Source: CAYYAQ01 sp964469555
GTDB taxonomy: Bacteria > Planctomycetota > UBA1135 > UBA2386
Reading direction: 5' to 3'
Assembly: GCA_964469555.1 (NCBI GenBank)
Contig: CAYYAQ010000038.1
Coordinates: 1-36,965 of the forward strand
Length of the DNA stretch: 36,965 nt
The notes under the pieces are model-generated. The model was not told the origin of the DNA, ran no database searches, and worked only from the letters and a program-made list of their open reading frames with translations. This document shows positions 25,001-32,388 of this stretch, piece after piece; the stretch's first letter is position 1; every line of letters starts with the position of its first letter. The translations under genes were made by a program, and so were the position numbers.

Positions 25001-28000
25001 GAGCGACGCCAGGTCGTCTCCGCTTTCTCTGGAACGATCCACTCGCGAAGATGCGCTGCGAGCGCGTCCGTGCGGTCGAGTGCGATCATCAGCCGGAATA
25101 TCTGGTAGCGCCAGTCGAGGGTCTTCTCGTTCTTGGCCAGCTCAGTGCTGTAGTACGCGAGGGCCGCATCGCCGACGCTCTTCGCCACGCCGCGCCGCGT
25201 CGACGCGTACGCCATCACCAGGGCACAGCGCTCGCGCAGCACGCGGCGCAACAGCGGTTCGTCGTCCTCGCTCTTTCCAGCTACCGCCGCCAGGGCCTTC
25301 GCCGCAGCGGCGACGGAAGCCGTGCGGTCTGCGCCAGCTTCGGCGTCGAAGCAGAGTTGCTCGATGCGGAACCAGGGATTCTCGTGGGGATCGTCCCCGA
25401 CATCATCCGCCGCGAGTCCGAATCGTGCCGCCAGCTCCTTCCGCATCGCGAGCTTCGTGCGTTTCTCCTTGTCGCGACGCTCCTGGCGCGCGAGTTTTTC
25501 GAGTTCGGCCACGGGCCCGAGCGCCGCCTTGATGCGCGTCGACAACAGGTTGTCGGCGAGCCGCCGAATCGCCGCGGACGCGATCAGCTCGCGCGCCGGG
25601 CTCGCGGCATTCTTGGGTTGCAGCCTGCCGACGAGCGCGAACGCCTCGTTCTCGTACTCCTTCGTCCACTTCATCGACAACAGTCGGTTGAAGAGGTTGT
25701 TCGCCACCGTTTCCGGATGCGACTTCGCGACCGCCATCCAATCCCGCAAGAACTGCAGGGCCGGCTTCTTCTCCTGCCAGGCGTCGAGCACTTGCAGGAC
25801 GTAGCTACCGAGCACGTCCTGAGCACCGACATCTCCGGCCTTGTCGAACCGCGCACGCAACATGTCGCGGACCTTCTCCCAATCCAACCTGTCGATCGAA
25901 TTGCGCCCCCAGACGATCCAACTCATGTAGATCGCCATGCGATTGAGCGGCATCTTCGCGATCCCAGCGTCGCCGAGCATGTCGACGAGGAACTCCTTGC
26001 GCAGGTCACGGAAGGCGTCGGTACGCCGAAAGTAGTAGTTGCCGACGATCTCGTTCGCGAGTTGCAGCGTTTTCGTGCCACCGGTCTTCGCGCAGCGACG
26101 CACGAGAGAGGCGAGCGGTACTTGCCACGCATCGTCGACGGTATTGCTGCCCATGTTCCAACCCTGCCCGATGGCGTGGTGAACCGCCGCGCGGATCTTC
26201 GCGAGCTTCACTGCGTCGTTCGGCTCTTCGCCGAGGCGGGCGCCGACCCACTTCTCGACCTCGGTCGCGCGGTCGCGGAACATCAGACTCCCGAGATAGC
26301 AGTGGTAGGAAACCCAGTTTTCCGGGTCAGCCTTCATCCAATCGGACGCGACGCGGTTCATGCCCGGCAAGTCGCGCAGGTGGAAGAGGACATCGAGCCA
26401 CGTGTCGAAGAACTGACTGGTCTCCGCCTCGAGCCACTTACCCTTCTTCGCCAGATGCGCGGCGATGACGGCAGATCGCCGCTTGTGGTCGCTGACGCTT
26501 CCCAAGGCGTTCACGAACGACATCACGACGTCGAAGTGATCCGCGTGGCGCGCGGCGTTCTGTTCCCTCAGACGGAGAGCTTCGTCGACGCGCCCCATCG
26601 AGTTCAGGAAACTCGCCAGGTTCGCGCGGTACGAGATGTCTCGTCGCTGCGCATCCGCGACGCCCCGGGCGGAGGTCTTCTCCTTGCCAGATCGACGGTA
26701 GATGGGTTCGAGCGACTCGAGCAGCGTGAGTCGCTCCTGTCTCGACAGGACACTCCCGGCGAGCTGCCGGACGTGATTCGCGAGGAAATCGACGCCGGGC
26801 GGAGTCGTCCCCCGGCGCCCCTCGACTCCCGGCCATCCCACGATGATCGCGCGGAGTTGCGCCTTGAACTCTTCACCCTGCCGGCTCGCGGACTGGAGCT
26901 TCAACCGCATCAGCGGCACACCGCGGTTCTCGCCGATCTTTGTCTCCACCGTCTTCCACGCGGCCCACGTCTTGTCCCACTGCTGGGTCGCGGCGTAGTG
27001 CGTCACGATGCGGAAGTGGTCGGCCAGTTCGGCTTTCCCGACGTGGATCGCCTGCTTGGAATCGGCAATCTTCGGGTCTTTGTGCCCGACGAAGATCGCG
27101 TTCTGCGCGCCAGTGGTCGAGACCTTGACGAGGTCCGCGACTTCGCCCGCGGTCGTCGTCTCGACAGACAATCGACGACGCCAGATCACGCGACCCTTGG
27201 CGTTCTTGCACTCGACCTTCCGCGCCCAGAACTGACCGCCCTTCTCGATGAAGTCAGCCATATTCGTGGTCGATGTGACCTTGCCGTCGCTGACCATCAC
27301 CAACTGCGTGACGACGCGGCGCCCTCGGTCGATGACGAATTCCATGCGGTAGTCCCGCGGCTTTCGGGCGGACAGGATGACCTTGGTCTTGCCTCCGCCC
27401 ATGGCCACGAGCTTCGCTTCGTAGTCGACGTAGGACCGCGAAAAGTCACGGGTCGAGTAGTCGAGCAGGGAAAAGGCGAACTTTCGATCGTTTGCGTCCG
27501 CAGCGCGACGCCGACCGAGATTGAGTCCCTCGACGACGACGGCGCGTTTGCCGTCGTGCACCCAACTGGTGATCGGTTGGGCGTTGCGACCCGTGTCGCG
27601 ACGCACCCATGAACCGCCGACGTAGAATCCGTAGCTCGACGACCAACCCGTGATCCGCCCCTGCAGCGGGTGCACGTGATCGGTGTCGGACTTCAGGATG
27701 AACCCGACGTCGGACTTCTCGACCCGGGCGCGGCGGTCCAACGACGCGAGGAGGTCGAGGACTTCCTTCGGCCAATCGGCGCGGCGGGGATCCTTCGGCT
27801 CCCTGTGCGGTGCGGGAAGGTACGGGAAGCCGAAGTAGCCGAAGTCATACGATGGTGGACGGGTCGGGAGACGGACCTGGCTTTGAAGCCGCCGACGAGA
27901 ATAGCCGTAGGCACTGTTGGCGTTCACGCTCTTAGACAAGGCTTTCTTCCCACCTCCCGTGGGCCCCATGTAGAAGTCCGACCGCCCCGAGACGGCCGGC

Positions 28001-30666
28001 ATCGCGTCCGCCTCGTGAGGCTCGTAGAGCTCTTTCTCCTCCACCTTCTTGTACGCACCGGCGTAGGAGTCGACCCCGGCGTACTCCGCCGACAGATCTT
28101 CTCCGCCGCCCAACCTGCCATTGGAACGACTGCGGAATCCCGCGCCATCCGCGGGCGCGCCCGGCGACATCGGTCCAGAGGAGTTTCGGCCACGACGACC
28201 GAATCTCGCGGCCCTCTGCGGTTCATCGCGCACCGTCCCTCTGCGCTCGGACCAGGACACGGCCCAGCCGTGCAGACTTCGCCCGAGGCCTTCGATCTCC
28301 GAGAGCATCCGCAGCCGCATCTGCAGTCGGTACGTCCGCGCCTGTCGCATCTGCTGCCGCATGATCTCGGTCGACGCGTCGTCGCGACCCTTCGCGAAGA
28401 ACTTCTGACCGTCACGCATCCTGACCCGACGCTCGACGCCGTAGCGCTTGCGGTCTTCGTCGTTCTCCAACACGAGGAACGACGTGTACGGCGTCATGAT
28501 GCCGAACTCCTGGCTGAAGCCGACGATGTCCTCCTGGACCTTCGCCGAGCGACCGGCGGACAGAAGGTGATCGAGATGGCGCCGCGCCCACAACCGGGGG
28601 ATGAACGAGTTGCCGGCTTCGCCCGCCTTGATTTCGATCGGCGCGACGTAGCGAACTGGTTTCCCATCGAGTGTGCCCGTCACCACCGCGCGGCCGCGCT
28701 GGTCTTGACCTGTCGGCAGGAAGCGTCCGAGTAGCACCTGCTGCTGTCCGACCGGCAGGTTCGGCGGCGTTTCGGGGTACACGCGCGCGGTGCGCAAGCC
28801 CTCGAATTCGACCTTCAGGTCCTTCACCGCAGGCTGTGCCGCTTCGGCGAGCAGCCCGAAGGCCGTCTGCGCCGGATCATCCCCGACGTTGCGCACCGAT
28901 CCGCCACCGATGCTGGCCAGCGCCTCGAGCACGCCCTGCTCGAAGGTCGAAGCCGTCGACACCGCGTGCACGACACCCTTGCAGTCGGCGCCGAATTGCC
29001 GCACTCGCTTCGCCAGCGCAACCGGATCCGCGTCGCCCGTCGTGCCAATGCCGTCCCCGACGTAGACGAAGACCGTCCCGGCCTCGGCCTCGCGTCCGAT
29101 TTGCGCCAACACGCGGTCGAGATCGGTCCACCCCATCGAGTCCCGGGCGGCCAGGAACGCCATCGCACTCTCGATGCTCTTGTCACTCACCGCCACCGGA
29201 TCCGCCGCGAAGTTCGCGACTCCGAGGTCCGCCGTAACCAGCCGGAACCTGTCCTTCTTGCCGAGCATCGTCAACAGCCCACGGATGAAGTCCGCTTGAC
29301 TGCCTCGCGCAGCCGTGTCCATCGAAGCCGACGTGTCTGCGATCACGACCAAATCGACCGGCTTGCCCTCCGGCATCAGGTCCCTCTTCCACTTCCCTGA
29401 CGCCGCGCCAGGTGGCGACAACAACATCATGAAGTAGCCGTCGGCGCTGCGCCGGTGCGGCACGACCGTCAGCGACGCCGCCCGGTTGAGCGTGATCGCC
29501 GCTTCAAAGTCCTTCTCCGGCGTGTATTCCTGCGCGTCGAACTCGAGCGTCGCAGCGTGCGCCGTCTTGCGGACCCGTACCTCGTGGGTGGACGAGGCAG
29601 CGTCCTCGATGTTCATCGCGGACGAGACCGAGATCTTGATGCCGAGCGACCTCAGTGGACGCTTCCGCAGCAACTCGCTGCGCAGCGCGTACCGGTAGCG
29701 CACCGTCGACCCTTCCATCGGGAGCACTTGCGTGTAGCGGATACGGATGCGCTTCTCGGAGTGCGGCTCGATCGGGAAGACCCGCGCCTTGAACAGATTG
29801 CCGCCACTCCATTCGAGCAGCCCCGGATCCTTCTTCCGCCGCAGGATGTCCTCGTAGATCTGCCGCGCCCGTTGCTTCTCCACGATGTCGGCCTCGACGA
29901 GCTCGCCCCCGATCCACATGCCGAAACCACTGATCGACGCATCCGCCGGCAAAGGAAAGTAGAAGACGCCTTCCAGCCGGTTCTTCGTGCTGTTGATGAA
30001 CGACTGCTCGACCGTCGTCTGCGCGATCTGATCGCGAATGACCGCGTCGACCTTGTGGTACCCGACCGACATCGGCACTTCACGACCGTCGACCCTGGCG
30101 ATCAGCGACCCTACCCACTCGTCCGTTGTCGAGTTCTTATATCCAGTCAACCACCGGGGCGCCTTCGCCAGCACGACGGTCTTGCCGTCCGAAACCCGAC
30201 CGAAGAAGTCGCTCTTCACCAGCCGTTGGAATCCCCCGGGACCGGTGACTTGGATCCCTTCGCGCTTCTTGCCCTCTGGGAGTTCGACCGAGAGTTCGCC
30301 GCGATAGAGACGCACGGCGGAGGGTCCGGTCAGCTCGACCAGCGAACCCGGGCCGACGATCAGCTTCGCTCCCCCGGTAAATCTTGCCTCCAGGGCATTG
30401 GCGCCCCGCACCGAAGTCCGAACCTGGTCACCTGGCATCAGCAGGCTGCGCTGCCGCAAGGGTGACCATCTCTCCCGCCCTACCGGTCGGACGAGGGCTG
30501 TTCCCTGCCGGTCGATGACTGTCGCGACCCGACCGTCGTCTTCCACCCGGCGATGCTCGACGAGAGGGAGTTCTGTCCTGGCTTCCAGCTCCGGCAGCGT
30601 CAGGGGAGTGCTCAGAACGGCGAGAGTTGTCGTGAGAAAGATCCCGGCGCGAGTTCTGGTCTGCAT
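22081..30666 (-). CDS. Giant exported FecR-VIT-vWA-TPR protein
   Basis: ATG 30666 gives about 2861 residues with an N-terminal signal peptide (IFLTTTLAVLST). Residues about 50-170 are FecR-like (QGTALVRP, GDQVRTS, YRGELSVELP). About 185-330 are a VIT domain (QTTVEQSFINST, GVFYFPLPADASISGF, RARQIYEDIL). About 435-620 are a von Willebrand A domain with MIDAS DTSAS (444-448), a T-D pair near 514 and VGDG near 536-539. A linker rich in Gly, Arg and Ser follows (about 830-1010), and the remaining roughly 1700 residues are mostly TPR-like helical repeats up to the C-terminus (ARELQPTDDDVHKRIL, AYDRLGDKTGAIQAL). VIT-vWA pairs bind metal-dependent partners; TPRs scaffold. No enzyme site is seen. The reading frame is uninterrupted. 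Confidence 0.85.
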   Translation of the reverse strand: MQTRTRAGIFLTTTLAVLSTPLTLPELEARTELPLVEHRRVEDDGRVATVIDRQGTALVRPVGRERWSPLRQRSLLMPGDQVRTSVRGANALEARFTGGAKLIVGPGSLVELTGPSAVRLYRGELSVELPEGKKREGIQVTGPGGFQRLVKSDFFGRVSDGKTVVLAKAPRWLTGYKNSTTDEWVGSLIARVDGREVPMSVGYHKVDAVIRDQIAQTTVEQSFINSTKNRLEGVFYFPLPADASISGFGMWIGGELVEADIVEKQRARQIYEDILRRKKDPGLLEWSGGNLFKARVFPIEPHSEKRIRIRYTQVLPMEGSTVRYRYALRSELLRKRPLRSLGIKISVSSAMNIEDAASSTHEVRVRKTAHAATLEFDAQEYTPEKDFEAAITLNRAASLTVVPHRRSADGYFMMLLSPPGAASGKWKRDLMPEGKPVDLVVIADTSASMDTAARGSQADFIRGLLTMLGKKDRFRLVTADLGVANFAADPVAVSDKSIESAMAFLAARDSMGWTDLDRVLAQIGREAEAGTVFVYVGDGIGTTGDADPVALAKRVRQFGADCKGVVHAVSTASTFEQGVLEALASIGGGSVRNVGDDPAQTAFGLLAEAAQPAVKDLKVEFEGLRTARVYPETPPNLPVGQQQVLLGRFLPTGQDQRGRAVVTGTLDGKPVRYVAPIEIKAGEAGNSFIPRLWARRHLDHLLSAGRSAKVQEDIVGFSQEFGIMTPYTSFLVLENDEDRKRYGVERRVRMRDGQKFFAKGRDDASTEIMRQQMRQARTYRLQMRLRMLSEIEGLGRSLHGWAVSWSERRGTVRDEPQRAARFGRRGRNSSGPMSPGAPADGAGFRSRSNGRLGGGEDLSAEYAGVDSYAGAYKKVEEKELYEPHEADAMPAVSGRSDFYMGPTGGGKKALSKSVNANSAYGYSRRRLQSQVRLPTRPPSYDFGYFGFPYLPAPHREPKDPRRADWPKEVLDLLASLDRRARVEKSDVGFILKSDTDHVHPLQGRITGWSSSYGFYVGGSWVRRDTGRNAQPITSWVHDGKRAVVVEGLNLGRRRAADANDRKFAFSLLDYSTRDFSRSYVDYEAKLVAMGGGKTKVILSARKPRDYRMEFVIDRGRRVVTQLVMVSDGKVTSTTNMADFIEKGGQFWARKVECKNAKGRVIWRRRLSVETTTAGEVADLVKVSTTGAQNAIFVGHKDPKIADSKQAIHVGKAELADHFRIVTHYAATQQWDKTWAAWKTVETKIGENRGVPLMRLKLQSASRQGEEFKAQLRAIIVGWPGVEGRRGTTPPGVDFLANHVRQLAGSVLSRQERLTLLESLEPIYRRSGKEKTSARGVADAQRRDISYRANLASFLNSMGRVDEALRLREQNAARHADHFDVVMSFVNALGSVSDHKRRSAVIAAHLAKKGKWLEAETSQFFDTWLDVLFHLRDLPGMNRVASDWMKADPENWVSYHCYLGSLMFRDRATEVEKWVGARLGEEPNDAVKLAKIRAAVHHAIGQGWNMGSNTVDDAWQVPLASLVRRCAKTGGTKTLQLANEIVGNYYFRRTDAFRDLRKEFLVDMLGDAGIAKMPLNRMAIYMSWIVWGRNSIDRLDWEKVRDMLRARFDKAGDVGAQDVLGSYVLQVLDAWQEKKPALQFLRDWMAVAKSHPETVANNLFNRLLSMKWTKEYENEAFALVGRLQPKNAASPARELIASAAIRRLADNLLSTRIKAALGPVAELEKLARQERRDKEKRTKLAMRKELAARFGLAADDVGDDPHENPWFRIEQLCFDAEAGADRTASVAAAAKALAAVAGKSEDDEPLLRRVLRERCALVMAYASTRRGVAKSVGDAALAYYSTELAKNEKTLDWRYQIFRLMIALDRTDALAAHLREWIVPEKAETTWRRSLGYLLAERGKLKDAVEVFEGVESADELSSSDYAALASWHLVLGDDKRRDRALARKLDVSSESQLAQILYSAQSKASRRGGGLSGALAPEDFRGMSALMKKANRPENYMWQVQDTYRTSKDFRVLACLPYGVVGHTSGSIYRFLGRVGNVVKQVHEEATCDSLSESIAKVTAGAKRTIDRRGLLLITARVEQRAAEVKNAPGDHVALAYAAMRDSFKGEWERGERALMATYLASLGRINHSSLANEQLRQLRELFAGSDNATGARLSVARSYAQVLWTYKKRDDAIDVLTMALDDSRELFKGVLPRSANNTVSTLANYYRTRQHFSIGEKFLLAERDRQGSQIQKNWYSQQLYGLYINCVQKHGEVSLGRGEKLYLALREILSRQMWEGATDVMDPAFSYFLNAHSTAAKAGIGRAKKDILAFVKKTLPELATRFVLEQGNRINSVANTVKTVVNASAAVDTLVTALEREPKWLRSVNREYWRYFTWNLARYRREAHDRKLDARLLPIALRELRIDLGRMNWRNATMFLKNNRYFWGSAAGDFARVTREFIKKNDASVAKVMYGANYLWNGLAQRESAIAALEGLHDGGRLHESGRWQLARWYDDTREYDSAIPLLKALVEKRVDRLDYRIRLISVHYKSADADAAKTLMLATAKKWTEKKWWNEGSMSSLAKVAFESRFWKEAAKWYEEAVRENERSGSRRWNWRNTRSGYYGFLARAHVRLGNTDAAVDAASAAVVTWGNDQRNRKTALKSLRRVLAGVPDLDGYVKRWDAKVADTGLDAPLIRKYLGIVYLEQGNATKALAQLLLARELQPTDDDVHKRILSAYDRLGDKTGAIQALKTSITMSPMDLDLYGMLAHRLNEADDKVGAERAYTSMVEVKPNEAESHRRLAKVRDNQKRFEDAVVQWRQVIRVRTLEPDGWLGLARSQIHAGELDGAKKSIKHVLDTQWEARFKTAKTKARGLERLLQSKGG

Positions 30667-30916
30667 GTCTTTGCGATTTCGTACAGTCGATGGGGGTCGG
30701 TGCGGCGAACCTGAAGACGGCCCGGACCCCGACGGGTTCCGGGTCGCTTGGGCAATTTCAGGAGCATTTGGGCGCCGAGGCAAGTACGAGCCCCACCCGC
30801 ATCGGAGGGATTGGGAGCGCGAAAAATTTCGCTTCGACGTATCGACTCCAATCGTAGGGCGGGATGACACACACGGGAAACCGACTTCCTGATGGTCTCG
30901 ACCGCGTAGACCCGGC

Positions 30917-30922
30917 CATAAT
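30917..30922 (+). promoter_or_regulatory. Candidate -10 CATAAT, leaderless spacing
   Basis: CATAAT is followed by seven bases and the ATG at 30930. It is the best evidence that the short downstream frame is expressed. Confidence 0.4.
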
Positions 30923-30929
30923 ACCCCCT

Positions 30930-31085
30930 ATGGCTAGTCAGAACGCGAACACCGTGGAGGGTACGGCGGGTCTGCATGAGCAGTCGTTGCCGCTTCGTCA
31001 GTGGCTGCTGCTACTCACAGGGATCCTGATGGTCGCCGTGCCCTGGTGGCTCGGCATGCTGTGGATCGTGGGCGCACTGAGCTAA
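30930..31085 (+). CDS. Small single-span membrane protein (51 residues)
   Basis: From ATG 30930 the frame gives a polar N-terminus (about 25 residues) and a long hydrophobic segment (WLLLLTGILMVAVPWWLGML), ending five residues later. A longer frame from 30864 overlaps the divergent promoter region and looks non-coding. The -10 element seven bases before the ATG and the hydrophobic pattern support it, but it is short and I recognise no family. It diverges from the giant gene across 263 bases and converges on the CofD-like gene with 64 bases between stops. Confidence 0.5.
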   Translation: MASQNANTVEGTAGLHEQSLPLRQWLLLLTGILMVAVPWWLGMLWIVGALS

Positions 31086-31149
31086 ACCAGCCGTCAGCAT
31101 TCCGCCGAAACCAACGATCGTCGTCAAGTCACCGACGGTACGGAGTTTC

Positions 31150-32343
31150 TCACGCCAGCGTGAGCAGGACCTCGGCCAGCGGTTTCGGGTCGAGCATCGT
31201 CTCGCTTCGCTCGGTGACCAGCGGTAGGTCGAGGACCTCGACGCCCAGGGCGGCCAACCGATCGAGGTCGAGACGATCGCCGTAGTCCGCGCCCACCGAA
31301 TCGCAGAGGACCACGTCGAGCACCCGCGCGAGCGACACATCTTCCCTGACATCGTCACAGACCTTCCGATGCAACACCTCGACGCAGTCATGGATCTTCA
31401 TGCCGAACTGTTCCGGATCCTCGCCGGCGTTCGGAACGAAGACCTTCGGCACCCGGGCCTCGGCGATCGCCGTTCCGACTCCCGCGGGCAGCAGGTTGGC
31501 GACGATGCTGGTCCAGAAGCTGCCGAGTGGGAAGCAGATCAGGTCGGCTTCCCGGATGAGGTCCAGCACTGAATCGTTCGCGCCGAGGTTTACCTGCTCC
31601 GAGCCTTTGGGTCCCACGAGCCCGAGGTCCACGATCCTCTGGCCGAGGGGCTGGTGCTCCTTTCCGGTGATCCGGTGTTGGCCCACGACGCGAGAACCGT
31701 CGGCCAGCTCCGCCTCGAGATGCAGCGAAGCGTCGGTGATCGGTCGCACGACGCCCCGGGCCCTCACCAGGCGAGCCACGAAGGAGATCACGGCCACGAC
31801 ATCCCGGTCGTTTTCCAGGTACCCGCCCGCCAGGACGAGGTTGCCGATGCTCGCGCCGCGAAGATCGAAAGCCGCGGGCATCCGCTCACGGAACCACTCG
31901 AGGTGCTTGCGGACCAGATGGCGCGCGGGCTCGAGGATCGCGGCGACCAGGGGATGGTCACCGGCGATCATCCCCTGGAGCTCGGCGATGAGATCTTCCT
32001 GGGAGGCAGCGACGTCGAGACGATTCGCGAGCAACTCGTGAATCTCGGGATTGCCCCGCGCCGTCTCATCCGCCAATGCGAGCACTCGATTGCGAACGTC
32101 TCCGACTGAGAGCATGTCAAACGCGTCGCGAAGTTTCGCCGAACTGCCGCCGGAATCGAATGGCGTGATCAGATGGACGGTGTTGTGCGTGTAGCTCTTG
32201 ACCACGCGGGTCAAGGGACGCATCGCCGTGCCGCCCGTGAGAAAGAGCAACTTCGGTCCCTGTTCGGGCACCCGTGCGCAACGCGCGACGCGGTCAGCGT
32301 CGGGCAGGGCTTTCGAACGGGCGGTAGGGAAGCGTTCCTTCAC
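31150..32343 (-). CDS. CofD/YvcK-like protein, resembling the GAK-system CofD-related group
   Basis: About 397 residues from GTG 32343; no ATG suits the N-terminus. The core is the CofD/YvcK fold: LLFLTGGTAMRPL near the start, ITPFDSGGSSAKLRDAF, and then SIGNLVLAGGYL, DLICFPLGSFWTSIVANL and VFVPNAGEDPE. The stretch around SGGSSAKLRDAFDMLSVGD recalls the CofD-related subgroup annotated in 'GAK systems' (with an HprK-related kinase, an ATP-grasp enzyme and others). None of those partners is in this window. True CofD makes coenzyme F420 and YvcK affects cell shape and carbon use, so substrate is uncertain. It is soluble, and lies 45 bases downstream of the kinase gene on the same strand, probably in one transcript. 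Confidence 0.75.
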   Translation of the reverse strand: MKERFPTARSKALPDADRVARCARVPEQGPKLLFLTGGTAMRPLTRVVKSYTHNTVHLITPFDSGGSSAKLRDAFDMLSVGDVRNRVLALADETARGNPEIHELLANRLDVAASQEDLIAELQGMIAGDHPLVAAILEPARHLVRKHLEWFRERMPAAFDLRGASIGNLVLAGGYLENDRDVVAVISFVARLVRARGVVRPITDASLHLEAELADGSRVVGQHRITGKEHQPLGQRIVDLGLVGPKGSEQVNLGANDSVLDLIREADLICFPLGSFWTSIVANLLPAGVGTAIAEARVPKVFVPNAGEDPEQFGMKIHDCVEVLHRKVCDDVREDVSLARVLDVVLCDSVGADYGDRLDLDRLAALGVEVLDLPLVTERSETMLDPKPLAEVLLTLA

Positions 32344-32388
32344 TGCGGCAACGTCAGCGTAACGGCGTGAGCGGGTGTTGCCAATCGC

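Noticed and set aside
24391..27612. 1073-residue plus-strand open frame
   Set aside because: It is wholly antisense to the giant gene; its length is explained by GC-rich codon bias that removes stops.
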